Source: SIG575 sp964474295
GTDB lineage: Bacteria; Bacillota; Clostridia; Oscillospirales; Acutalibacteraceae
NCBI GenBank assembly: GCA_964474295.1
Contig: CAYYRN010000021.1
Span: 1 to 31,405 of the forward strand
Length of the DNA stretch: 31,405 bases
Direction of reading: 5' to 3'
Under the pieces are notes generated by a model. It made no database searches. It was given only the letters and a program-made list of their open reading frames with translations, and was not told the DNA's origin. Position numbers and translations under genes: made by a program. Of this stretch, positions 24,053 to 31,405 are shown piece after piece. Position 1 is the first letter of the stretch, and the number at the start of each line of letters is the position of its first letter.

Positions 24053-24874
24053 ATGATAATTGATTTTCACACTCACATTTTCCCCGAAAAAATCGCAAAG
24101 CCGACAATTGAAAAACTCAAAGGATATCTTTGCGAACAAGGTGAAGAATGTGCTGCCTACACTGACGGCACAATCGATTCGTTGCTTAATTCGATGAAGA
24201 AGTCGGGCGTAGACAAAAGCGTGATTCTTCCCGTGGTTACGGCACCTCATCAGTTTGAAAGCATAAACAGGTTTTCCGCTGCCGCCGACGGCAGGGACGG
24301 AATTATCTCATTCGGAGGAATACACCCCGATAACGACAACATCGAAGAAAAGCTCGATTACATTAAAGCTTCCGGTATGAAAGGAATTAAGCTGCACCCC
24401 GATTACCAAAACACTTATATCAATGATGAACGGTATATCAAGATAATAAGCTACGCCGAAGAAATCGGTCTGATTACCGTTATCCATTGCGGATATGACC
24501 CGCTTTCACCGCAAGATTTGCACTGCCCGATAAATTCGGCTCTTGAAATGCTGGAAAAAGTCCGAGCGGGAAAAGAAAACAAAATTGTTCTTGCACATAT
24601 GGGCGGTCACCACAGCTTTGAAGAAAGCTTTGAAAAGCTTTGCGGTAAAAACGTTTGGCTTGACACAAGCTATGTTATGAACAAAATCGAGTCGTCATTT
24701 CTTGTTAAAATGTTTGAAAAGCACGGCTTTGATAAAATACTTTTTGCAACCGATTCCCCTTGGGGAAGTCAAAAAGAATTTGTAAACACACTTCAAAAGC
24801 TTGACATTTCAGACGAAAATCGTGAGAAAATAGCTTGCAAAAATGCAGCACGCTTGCTTGCTTTAAACCTTTAA
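24053..24874 (+). CDS. TIM-barrel metal-dependent hydrolase (amidohydrolase 2 family)
   Basis: The 273-residue product is an amidohydrolase_2 (ACMSD-like) protein. It shows the metal-binding HxH of MIIDFHTHIFP (H6, H8), a lysine and histidine in GIKLHPDYQ, a central His in TVIHCGYD, the HMGGHHS block and a late Asp in FATDSPWG. These enzymes hydrolyse or decarboxylate small carboxylated substrates; which one is not readable. AAAGGAT precedes the ATG. It heads a plus-strand group with the AlkD-like gene and trmK, though the 94-base gap before the next gene leaves room for a separate promoter. Confidence 0.88.
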   Translation: MIIDFHTHIFPEKIAKPTIEKLKGYLCEQGEECAAYTDGTIDSLLNSMKKSGVDKSVILPVVTAPHQFESINRFSAAADGRDGIISFGGIHPDNDNIEEKLDYIKASGMKGIKLHPDYQNTYINDERYIKIISYAEEIGLITVIHCGYDPLSPQDLHCPINSALEMLEKVRAGKENKIVLAHMGGHHSFEESFEKLCGKNVWLDTSYVMNKIESSFLVKMFEKHGFDKILFATDSPWGSQKEFVNTLQKLDISDENREKIACKNAARLLALNL

Positions 24875-24968
24875 AGCTTTGCAACGTTAAACACATTATA
24901 TCAGATAGCCTTCAAAATATCAATAGTTTTTTCAAAAAATACAGACATTTTACAAACGGGTGGTTTTT

Positions 24969-25652
24969 ATGACGGAAATCAGAAAAATTCTTTTTTCATT
25001 GCAAGACACAGCATACAAACAGTTTAATTCAAAACTTATACCGAATGTATCCCCCGACACGCAAATCGGCGTAAGATTGCCGGACATAAGACGTCTTGCA
25101 AAAGAAATTAAAGGCACGGAAGACGCTGAAATTTTTATGAAAGACCTGCCGCACAAATATTTTGAAGAAAACAACTTGCACGGCTGTCTTATTGAAACAA
25201 TAAAGGATTTTGACAGTGCCGTTTTGCTCACGGAAGAATTTTTGCCTTACATAGACAATTGGGCAACGTGCGATATGATAAGTCCACGTACATTCAAAAA
25301 CAATACGGCAGAACTGAAAAAAAGAATAGACGTCTGGCTGAAATCCGAAAAGACATACACTGTACGCTTTGGGATAAGTATGCTTATGAAATTTTTTCTC
25401 GATGAAAATTTCAGCGTTGATATTCTCGAAAAAGTTGCCGAAATAAAAAGCGACGAATACTATGTCAATATGATGCGGGCGTGGTTTTTCGCAACCGCAG
25501 CGGCAAAACAGCACGATGCCGCAATGCCGTACTTTACCGAAAAAAGATTGGATGTGTGGACACACAACAAGGCAATTCAGAAATGCATTGAAAGCTCAAG
25601 AATTTCAAAAGAAGATAAAGAGTTTTTGAAAACATTGAAAATAAAGTCGTAA
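24969..25652 (+). CDS. AlkD-like DNA alkylation repair protein
   Basis: The 227-residue, all-helical product belongs to the HEAT-repeat DNA alkylation repair family (COG4912 type). It contains QIGVRLPDIRRLAKEI near the N-terminus and YIDNWATCDMISPRTF in the middle. That second segment corresponds to the conserved Trp/Asp patch which in Bacillus AlkD excises 3- and 7-alkylpurines without base flipping. The ATG at 24969 has GGGTGG five bases upstream; a GTG at 24960 is also open. trmK follows 36 bases on. No other repair gene is near. Confidence 0.86.
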   Translation: MTEIRKILFSLQDTAYKQFNSKLIPNVSPDTQIGVRLPDIRRLAKEIKGTEDAEIFMKDLPHKYFEENNLHGCLIETIKDFDSAVLLTEEFLPYIDNWATCDMISPRTFKNNTAELKKRIDVWLKSEKTYTVRFGISMLMKFFLDENFSVDILEKVAEIKSDEYYVNMMRAWFFATAAAKQHDAAMPYFTEKRLDVWTHNKAIQKCIESSRISKEDKEFLKTLKIKS

Positions 25653-25688
25653 ACATCCTCATAAATAAAAATATGGAAGTGATTTATT

Positions 25689-26345
25689 TTGATAAAGCTC
25701 AACCGAAGGTTACTTATGGCAGCGGAGGAAGTCAGAGCAGGCAAAAAGCTCGTTGACATCGGAACAGACCATGCGTACTTACCGTCTTACTTGATAGAAA
25801 AAAACGTTTCACCTTCAGCCATCGCCGCAGATATAGGAAAAGGGCCGCTCAAAAATGCAGAAAAGATTGTCGGCACTTCGGATTTACTGCGTGAAAAAAT
25901 CGAACTGCGTTTATCCGACGGACTTAAAGAAATACGCTCCGACGAAGCGGAAGATATTGTAATTGCCGGAATGGGAGGACTTTTGATTTCGAGAATACTT
26001 TCCGATACGCCTTGGATTAAGGACGAAAGCAAAAGACTGATTTTACAGCCGATGTCACACGCCGAGGATGTGAGAAAATTTCTTTGCGAAAACGGTTTTG
26101 AAATATTAAAAGAAAAAGCCTGTCACGACAGCGGACACAATTATATTCTGATTGTTGCGGAATACAAGAACAGAAAAAACGATAAAGACGAAGCTTTCTA
26201 CTACAAAGGATTGATTCAGTTTGACGAATCGGAGGATGCACGGCAATATCACAAAGCGAGAATGGAAAGCATAACAAAAAAATACCTTGCCCTCAAAGAA
26301 GCGGGACAAGATACAACACAAATCGAAAAAATAATTAAAGACTGA
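25689..26345 (+). CDS. trmK: tRNA (adenine(22)-N1)-methyltransferase
   Basis: The 218-residue product matches TrmK (YqfN), which methylates A22 in bacterial tRNAs using S-adenosylmethionine. It starts MIKLNRRLLMAAEEVRAGKK, has the SAM motif VDIGTDHAYLP, an AADIGKGPLKNA segment and AGMGG. The C-terminal 60 residues are helical and charged, forming the family's coiled coil. The start is TTG with GGAAGTGA upstream. In many Firmicutes trmK precedes the Nif3-type gene yqfO; that neighbour is absent here. A strong terminator follows. Confidence 0.92.
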   Translation: MIKLNRRLLMAAEEVRAGKKLVDIGTDHAYLPSYLIEKNVSPSAIAADIGKGPLKNAEKIVGTSDLLREKIELRLSDGLKEIRSDEAEDIVIAGMGGLLISRILSDTPWIKDESKRLILQPMSHAEDVRKFLCENGFEILKEKACHDSGHNYILIVAEYKNRKNDKDEAFYYKGLIQFDESEDARQYHKARMESITKKYLALKEAGQDTTQIEKIIKD

Positions 26346-26375
26346 CATATCATTAAAATAATCCTCCTCTTCCTT

Positions 26376-26434
26376 GACAATAAAAAGACCTCCTATGATA
26401 GTTTTATTCTACCATAGGAGGTCTTTTTATTGTC
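26376..26434. terminator. Bidirectional terminator with 22-bp perfect inverted repeat
   Basis: 26376-26397 and 26413-26434 are perfectly complementary over 22 bp around a 15-base A/T-rich loop. The core GACCTCCTATG is flanked by AAAAA and TTTTT, so each strand presents a GC stem followed by T, suited to stop both trmK (plus) and the MFS gene (minus). Confidence 0.9.
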
Positions 26435-26449
26435 CGTTTTTGCACACAA

Positions 26450-27685
26450 CTACCCTCTGTTCTTTTTCCAGACAAGAGCCGCAGCAAGCGATACCGCAGC
26501 CGCAGTGAATCCGAGTACAATCCAAAACGCAAACAACGTACCCCAATCGCCCGAATTATCAAGTATTTTACCTGCCGCCATATTTGCCGCCGCACATCCG
26601 ATATACGCAGTGGCATTGAGTATTCCGCCGACAGTGCTGACAATTCCGTGCTTTGAAAAATGAAGCGGCACAATTGTAATGAGCATAACGTTAACGGCGA
26701 ACATACAGTTAGTAACACCCGCCATACAAACAAGTGACAAAATTGCACTTTTTCCCGCAAAGACACGCAGCAGGAAAAGAAAAACAACTGCCGTAAGGAA
26801 AAAAATCATTGACGTTATAAGCTCGTTATTAATACGTTTGTTAACCTTTTTGGCAATAAACGCACCTGTCACGTTCACAATCGGCAAAACCATTGTCATA
26901 GCAAGCGAAAAAACGGTTGAGGAACCGAACTGCGATGAAAAAAACTCCGGCGTCCACTGCGTCACGCTATCCTTTAAGGTGCCTTGAACCATAATCGGAA
27001 TGAGCATAAGCACCACTCCGCTTGTCAGACACAGTTTTAAAACCTTTAAAGCTTGCGGAGATTTTTGCCGTGATGCTCCCTCTTTTTCAGCTTGTCTTTT
27101 AAGCTTTAATTTGCCTGTTCCCACAATCCAAACAATTGCGGAAAGTCCTACAATCATACCGCAGACGAGAAAGACATAATGCCACGGCAGAAAAATCATC
27201 GTAACTAAGCTAACCGCATAGCTCAACACCGTTCCGACAGGCACGGTTGTTGCCATATCTATTCCGAACTTATCTCTCGATACGGCATCATATTCCACCG
27301 AAGCGATTTTTAAAATCGGCGTCCACACAAGCGACTGCACAATACCGTTTAACGCCCACAGAAAAACGAGGGCTTCAAATGTGTGAAAGAAAAAAATAAG
27401 TATATTGCAAAAAGACGAAACAAGAACACCGCTGAATATCATCATCCTTGTGTTGAGCCTGTCTCCGATTATTCCGCTGAAAAGCTGACCTATTCCGTAG
27501 CAAACGAAAAACACGGACGAAACAGCCGCAATACGGCTTTCACTCATAACATTCCCCGATGTAAGTTCGGGAATGACGGCGGAAAAATTAAGTCTGCAAA
27601 TATATGTAGATGTGTAAGCAATCCAGCAAAGCAGGAATAAGCTTGAATCTTTTTTGCTGTTGTAACCCAAAAACTTTTTTGTCAT
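26450..27685 (-). CDS. MFS transporter, organophosphate:phosphate antiporter (GlpT/UhpT) type
   Basis: The 411-residue product has about 12 hydrophobic helices. Its N-terminus YTSTYICRLNFSAVIPEL and the GQLFSGIIGDRLNTRMMIF loop are typical of the OPA branch of MFS, which swaps glycerol-3-phosphate or sugar phosphates for phosphate. The substrate is not certain. Two starts are possible: TTG at 27715, one base after the lipase stop but with no ribosome site, or ATG at 27685, whose product MTKKFLGYNSKKD begins in the usual way; the latter is used. It follows a secreted lipase, so uptake of a lipid breakdown product is conceivable (inference). Confidence 0.85.
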   Translation of the reverse strand: MTKKFLGYNSKKDSSLFLLCWIAYTSTYICRLNFSAVIPELTSGNVMSESRIAAVSSVFFVCYGIGQLFSGIIGDRLNTRMMIFSGVLVSSFCNILIFFFHTFEALVFLWALNGIVQSLVWTPILKIASVEYDAVSRDKFGIDMATTVPVGTVLSYAVSLVTMIFLPWHYVFLVCGMIVGLSAIVWIVGTGKLKLKRQAEKEGASRQKSPQALKVLKLCLTSGVVLMLIPIMVQGTLKDSVTQWTPEFFSSQFGSSTVFSLAMTMVLPIVNVTGAFIAKKVNKRINNELITSMIFFLTAVVFLFLLRVFAGKSAILSLVCMAGVTNCMFAVNVMLITIVPLHFSKHGIVSTVGGILNATAYIGCAAANMAAGKILDNSGDWGTLFAFWIVLGFTAAAVSLAAALVWKKNRG

Positions 27686-27716
27686 AAAATGTTTCACTAA
27701 CCCCAAAGATTCCAAA

Positions 27717-28919
27717 TTAAAGCGAATTTATCATATTAATAAGCTCCTCAAAAAACGGTACGATATCCTTTGATAGAATAAGGTCGCCCATAAAGTGAGT
27801 ATGGTTGCCGTAAACCACGGGCATTACGTTCCACACACCCGTTTCGACATTTGAAGAATCATATTCCTTTTGCGGAGCATTAAGCGGTGCAAGAGCCGAA
27901 TAAGTGTTGACAAGTCCGTCATTTGCCCACCATTTTTCGTCAACCTCATAACCGCCTGCGGTTGTAAAGGAGTTTTTGCCTATTGCTATTGACCTTGTGT
28001 AAAACATCGGTTCCATCTCTCCGAAGGTCGGCACCTGATAGCCCGATTCGTTTTCCGTAGTGGCACACGTTGCGTAAGAAAAATAATAAACGTTATCAAG
28101 AGTTGAAATCGATTTGTTCAATTCCATAGCATTATCTATTTGCATATCGAAATGAGCATTGTCGCTCTTTACATTTCCGTTTTTGTCACTGTGCAAGCCC
28201 ACAACAACATCAAACAAAAGCTTTGACGGGTCAACTATGGTGTAAATTTTTTCTATGAGCGTCAGACATTTGTTTTCGGTAGTTCCCGCCCAAGATGTCG
28301 ATTCGTAAGCACTTGTGCCGTTATGCGGAGCGGAAAGCGTTGTGATGCTGTAAATATAATCGCCCTTTCCGCCTTTAAAAAGCTCCGACAAAGTGCCGTC
28401 GGCAGTAGCATTTCTTTCTGTCTCGCTGCCGTTTTGCATAAGCTCGGCAAGAAGCCTTACCGTGACACCGCCGAAGCTGTGTCCGACAAGATTTATTTTG
28501 TTATTCTCATCCCACTTGTTTTTCATAAGCGGTTTTTCGGTATAATCTTTTCCGTATCTGCTGTGGTTATGCTCACGGGAATGTGCTTCGCCGTAATCAA
28601 CAACTTCTCCCGCAAGCTCGGCATAAAGCTCACAAGCTCTGTCCCACGCACTGCCCGAACCGTCGACAGACGGATAATAACATTCATATCCTTTTTCCTG
28701 AAGCTCGGACATAAAATTGCCGCCCATCATACCCCAATAAGGCATAATGTCATAATAAAAATCATATACTCCCCAGCCCATAAGACCGTGGACAAAAACG
28801 AACGGATACTCTGTTTTATCTTTTGAAGCAACGCTTGCCGCAGCCGACATTGACGTGCAAAAAATAAGCACCGCCGCCAAAAAAACGCTCATTAGTTTCA
28901 ACTTAAAATTTTTCTTCAT
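27717..28919 (-). CDS. Secreted zinc-dependent lipase (family I.5 type)
   Basis: The 400-residue product has a signal peptide (MKKNFKLKLMSVFLAAVLIF, cut near AAA or ASA about residue 28) and no anchor. The mature part opens with YPFVFVHGLMGWG, the oxyanion loop. The nucleophile is S148 in GHSFGG, with the acid in WANDGLVN and the base in NHTHFMGD. D93, H113 and H119 (AWDRA, then AHSREHNHSRYG) have the spacing of the structural zinc site of Geobacillus and Staphylococcus family I.5 lipases; a fourth ligand is expected later. It should cleave acylglycerols outside the cell. The ATG at 28919 uses GAGGTG; a GTG at 28931 is open. Confidence 0.93.
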   Translation of the reverse strand: MKKNFKLKLMSVFLAAVLIFCTSMSAAASVASKDKTEYPFVFVHGLMGWGVYDFYYDIMPYWGMMGGNFMSELQEKGYECYYPSVDGSGSAWDRACELYAELAGEVVDYGEAHSREHNHSRYGKDYTEKPLMKNKWDENNKINLVGHSFGGVTVRLLAELMQNGSETERNATADGTLSELFKGGKGDYIYSITTLSAPHNGTSAYESTSWAGTTENKCLTLIEKIYTIVDPSKLLFDVVVGLHSDKNGNVKSDNAHFDMQIDNAMELNKSISTLDNVYYFSYATCATTENESGYQVPTFGEMEPMFYTRSIAIGKNSFTTAGGYEVDEKWWANDGLVNTYSALAPLNAPQKEYDSSNVETGVWNVMPVVYGNHTHFMGDLILSKDIVPFFEELINMINSL

Positions 28920-28927
28920 AAAACACC

Positions 28928-29224
28928 TCACTGTGATGAAAATTTTTCTTCCGCCGCCTTGGTTATTATACCTTCAAAGCCGTCTTTTTTCAGGCTCAAA
29001 AGTCCTTCTATTGTTGTTCCTCCGGGCGAACAAACTCGGTCGGCAAGCTCTACGGGGTGAATACCGCTTTGCTTTATAAGCTCGGCACTGCCGAGGACGG
29101 TTTGCACGGCAATCATATCCGCCTCATCGCCCAAGCCTAATTCTTTTCCCGCTTTCGAGAGTGACTTTACAAAATCAGCCGTTAATTCTTTGCTTGCTTG
29201 TGCAAGCTTTTCTTTTGCATCCAT
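28928..29224 (-). CDS. Stand-alone P5C reductase dimerisation domain (ProC C-terminal half only)
   Basis: The 98-residue product, starting MDAKEKLAQASKEL, matches the C-terminal dimerisation domain of pyrroline-5-carboxylate reductase. It has an AVQTVLGSAELIKQSG helix, HPVELADRV and the signature CSPGGTTIEGLLSL, ending at the normal C-terminus. The whole NADP-binding Rossmann half and the SGSGPAY link are absent, and upstream DNA holds a promoter, not remnants. So it looks like an intact small gene rather than a decaying one, but it cannot be a reductase alone. The SPGGTT loop helps bind proline-like ligands in ProC; binding here is untested. Its stop is next to the lipase start. Confidence 0.8.
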   Translation of the reverse strand: MDAKEKLAQASKELTADFVKSLSKAGKELGLGDEADMIAVQTVLGSAELIKQSGIHPVELADRVCSPGGTTIEGLLSLKKDGFEGIITKAAEEKFSSQ

Positions 29225-29272
29225 TTTATGTATTATTCCTTTCAAAAACATATAAACATTTTTTACGTTTTC

Positions 29273-29301
29273 AGTATAGCATTTTTATTCAAACTTTTCA
29301 A
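29273..29301 (-). promoter_or_regulatory. Sigma-A type promoter of the ProC-domain/lipase/MFS unit
   Basis: Minus-strand TTGAAA (29296-29301), 17 bases, TATACT (29273-29278), about 49 bases from the ATG at 29224. No other good promoter lies between here and the lipase, so the three genes are probably one operon. Confidence 0.72.
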
Positions 29302-29331
29302 TACGGGCTAAAAAAATACATTACATAAAAC

Positions 29332-29365
29332 GGGAGCTGTAAAGACGTAAGTTTTTACAGCTCCC
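29332..29365 (-). terminator. Terminator after the serine recombinase
   Basis: GGGAGCTGTAAA (29332-29343) pairs perfectly with TTTACAGCTCCC (29354-29365) around 10 bases. On the minus strand it is followed by GTTTTATG. It separates the recombinase from the lipase operon. Confidence 0.8.
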
Positions 29366-29381
29366 ATGAGAATATTTGAAG

Positions 29382-31127
29382 TTATTTCATATTTTCTTCA
29401 TATGCTTTGATCATTTTCTTGAACGTTTGTCCCGTAGTGCAAACATTGACAGTACCGTTATCAGAAGACTCGTTTTCATCGGCTTTTTCGGCATTTTTAA
29501 TAGATTTATGCCGTTTTCGTAAGCTTGACAAATATTTCTCAACCGTCTCACCTGAGAAAATCTTAACCGAAATCTCAATAGTGCCTTCCTCAATAGGTGT
29601 TACATAAATCTTGTCAATATACCTGTTTATAAACGCAGAGTCGATCATATTCTGGCTTGCTTCGGTTTCGGCTTTAAGCAAGATATTACGTATCTCTTCA
29701 ATTTTTTGCTTATATTCAGATCGTGAGTTGATTTCATATTCTATTTCCTGAATAGCCGAGTAAATTTCAGAAGACTCATCTGTAATTTGTTTGTTCATCT
29801 CAACAAAATCTCTATCGTTGATTTGACCTGCAATATTGTACTCAAGCAACTTTGATTTTTTCTTTGATAGAAAATTAAGTCGGTCTTTAAGCTTTTGCAG
29901 TTCACTCGAAGAAGTGTCTTTAGCTAAAACTTCTGCATACATATTTGAATATTCCTCAATAATCAATCTTGCATCCTCGGCGGTGTCCTTAAATACCTCG
30001 TAAAGAACTTCTTTAATTTCTTCCTCATAAATGGTGAACGATGGACAAGAGTCGGTACCATTGTTGATTTTACCACTACATATCCAACGGGATAACACAT
30101 TGCCCTTACGGTCTTTACTATCCTTGCGGTAGTAGAGTTTTCCGCAATGTGTGCAATACATTTTACCGGTTAACAGATTAGGATGATTACATTGGTTTTG
30201 TCTGTTTTTGACATCATGGCTACGCCTTCTAAGAACGGCGTTGGCTTTTTCCCATAAGTCTTCGCTGACAATTGCAGGGACAATTTCGCCGGTTTCATCC
30301 TTAAACATAACCCATTCCTCAGGCGGTAAGAACTTTTGCTTTTTGGTGAACATATCAATAATTTTTACCTTGTTACCAACATAGTATCCCTTGTATTTGG
30401 GATTGGAAATGGTGTTAGACATTGTGCTGTGGCAGATGCGTTTATCATTGTTGTTGCGGTAACCCTTGTTCCAAAAGATTTCCTCAATCTGCTTCATACT
30501 GTATTGGTCGGTTGCGTAAAGCTCAAATAATTCACGCACCATCTCTGCTTCTTTTTCGTCAATAACCAACCTTTTGTTGTCCTTGCGGTAGCCAAATATA
30601 CGGCTGTTACCAAGGACAACATTTTTCTTTATAGCTTCTTGATGACCAAACTTAATACGTGAAGATAACTTACGTAATTCGTCCTGAGCAATACCCGACA
30701 TAATAGTTAATCGAAGTTCGCTATCTTCATCAAGAGTATTGATGTTATCGTTTTGGAAGAACACGCCTACGCCATAGGCGAGTAGATCGCGAGTGTATTG
30801 AATACTGTCAAGGGTATTACGGGCAAAACGGGTGATTTCCTTTGTGATAACAAGGTCGAAAAGTCCCGCCTTTGCATCACTAATCATATTGTGGAAATTC
30901 TCACGCTTTTTGGTGCTCATACCCGAAAGACCTTCGTCAATATATCCCTCAATAAACTCCCAGTTAGCGTTCTTCTTTATAAACTCACGATAATATGAAA
31001 TCTGGTTGTCAAGAGAATTTAACTGCTCGTCCTTTTCGGAAGATACACGAGCATAGAAGGTAACACGCATAGGTATCTCATATATACTTTTAGTCCTCAT
31101 CATTTGACGGACAGAATGTACATCCAT
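29382..31127 (-). CDS. Large serine recombinase (site-specific integrase)
   Basis: The 581-residue product is a complete large serine recombinase. Residues 22-160 form the resolvase domain with the catalytic serine in YARVSS (S29) and GYIDEGLSG, TKEITRFARN. The recombinase domain follows (about 170-310). A zinc ribbon has cysteines at about 325, 328, 350 and 361. A coiled coil spans roughly 385-490. Such enzymes integrate and excise ICEs, prophages or staged elements such as Tn4451-like ones. AGGAG precedes the ATG at 31127; the TTG at 31148 is less likely. A normal promoter lies upstream. The rest of any element would be to the right, outside the window. Confidence 0.95.
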   Translation of the reverse strand: MDVHSVRQMMRTKSIYEIPMRVTFYARVSSEKDEQLNSLDNQISYYREFIKKNANWEFIEGYIDEGLSGMSTKKRENFHNMISDAKAGLFDLVITKEITRFARNTLDSIQYTRDLLAYGVGVFFQNDNINTLDEDSELRLTIMSGIAQDELRKLSSRIKFGHQEAIKKNVVLGNSRIFGYRKDNKRLVIDEKEAEMVRELFELYATDQYSMKQIEEIFWNKGYRNNNDKRICHSTMSNTISNPKYKGYYVGNKVKIIDMFTKKQKFLPPEEWVMFKDETGEIVPAIVSEDLWEKANAVLRRRSHDVKNRQNQCNHPNLLTGKMYCTHCGKLYYRKDSKDRKGNVLSRWICSGKINNGTDSCPSFTIYEEEIKEVLYEVFKDTAEDARLIIEEYSNMYAEVLAKDTSSSELQKLKDRLNFLSKKKSKLLEYNIAGQINDRDFVEMNKQITDESSEIYSAIQEIEYEINSRSEYKQKIEEIRNILLKAETEASQNMIDSAFINRYIDKIYVTPIEEGTIEISVKIFSGETVEKYLSSLRKRHKSIKNAEKADENESSDNGTVNVCTTGQTFKKMIKAYEENMK

Positions 31128-31156
31128 AAAACTAAAATCTCCTCTCAAAATTTTCG

Positions 31157-31185
31157 TTAATAAATTATTCGTTGTTCATTGTCAA
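31157..31185 (-). promoter_or_regulatory. Sigma-A type promoter of the serine recombinase
   Basis: Minus-strand TTGACA (31180-31185), 17 bases, TATTAA (31157-31162), about 30 bases before the start codon at 31127. Good -35, fair -10. Confidence 0.7.
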
Positions 31186-31405
31186 ATTACGATATTATAT
31201 TACCACAACCAAAAATGAAAATCAATACTTTATTAAAAGAAAAAGATTGTATCTATGAGCAATCGATGTGTATGTAAACTTTTTGTAGATTAGCACTCTT
31301 TTGCATAAAGTGATAATTGACTTTTACTGACTTTTGTGTTATTATAATATTGCCCTGTATGTAGGTACAGGGGAGGACGATTGTTGTCAAGACATTTCTG
31401 AGAAT
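31186..31405 (+). other. A/T-rich divergent intergenic region with a plus-strand promoter and leader hairpin
   Basis: No gene is supported here. It holds a plus-strand promoter, TTGACT (31317-31322), 17 bases, TATTAT (31340-31345). An 8-base direct repeat TGACTTTT occurs at 31318-31325 and 31328-31335, one helical turn apart, as an operator might be. Downstream is a 7-bp hairpin CCCTGTA/TACAGGG (31353-31372) next to GGGGAGG, a likely ribosome site. The frame TTG-TTG-TCA after it stops after six codons; two other frames run open off the edge, without an ATG yet. A gene or small RNA likely begins here. Confidence 0.5.

Noticed and set aside
28928..29224. Calling the ProC fragment a pseudogene
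   Set aside because: The frame is intact, keeps signature residues, and has a proper promoter, so a small functional gene is at least as likely.
29225..29381. Attachment-site core next to the recombinase
   Set aside because: No direct repeat or partner site is visible within the window; the bases are explained by a promoter and a terminator.
31255..31293. 12-codon ATG frame as a leader peptide
   Set aside because: No ribosome site, lies upstream of the best plus-strand promoter, and nothing else supports it.

Overview
The window looks like a piece of a low-to-mid GC Firmicute chromosome, most likely a gut-type clostridium (Oscillospiraceae or Lachnospiraceae grade). This is inferred from strong AGGAGG-type ribosome binding sites, TTGACA-17-TATAAT promoters, a Phe T-box leader, an IreB-family protein, a PotABCD operon and an anaerobic 2-oxoacid:ferredoxin oxidoreductase. 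Almost every base is accounted for. Gene density is high, and no tRNA, rRNA, CRISPR array or insertion sequence was seen.

Layout. (1) 1-1060, minus: queA, followed by the first codons of what is probably tgt (queuosine tRNA modification). (2) 1203-3974, plus: asd-dapA-dapB, three steps from aspartyl phosphate to tetrahydrodipicolinate, with a strong promoter and a terminator. (3) 4093-6270, minus: a single gene for an apparently cytosolic beta-propeller plus alpha-barrel fusion of unknown function. (4) 6432-10850, minus: an ireB plus small unknown gene pair with its own promoter and terminator, preceded by pheS-pheT under a T-box leader. (5) 10857-15854, minus: potABCD polyamine ABC transporter and a downstream EamA-type exporter. 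(6) 16005-16847, minus: a PI-PLC-like phosphodiesterase without a signal peptide.

(7) 16899-23966, minus: an arylacetate/arylpyruvate cluster made of a sodium:solute symporter, two phenylacetate-CoA ligases, indolepyruvate:ferredoxin oxidoreductase IorA and IorB, and a tandem ACT-domain protein. IorAB and PaaK together link aryl 2-oxoacids, aryl-acetyl-CoA and arylacetates. The cluster could either ferment aromatic amino acids or scavenge arylacetates to make them by reductive carboxylation. (8) 24053-26345, plus: a TIM-barrel amidohydrolase, an AlkD-like DNA glycosylase and tRNA methyltransferase TrmK, ending in a 22-bp perfect inverted repeat that also serves the converging genes. (9) 26450-29301, minus: a stand-alone P5C-reductase dimerisation domain, a secreted zinc-dependent family I.5 lipase and an OPA-type MFS transporter. 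(10) 29382-31405: a large serine recombinase on the minus strand and a divergent promoter region running off the right edge, probably one end of a mobile element.

Most of the window is housekeeping and central metabolism. The least explained pieces are the propeller-barrel fusion, the free ProC-type domain, the small gene coupled to ireB, the cytosolic PI-PLC homologue and the recombinase-bearing right edge. I do not see a clearly new multi-gene system. The arylacetate cluster is the most coherent multi-gene unit.
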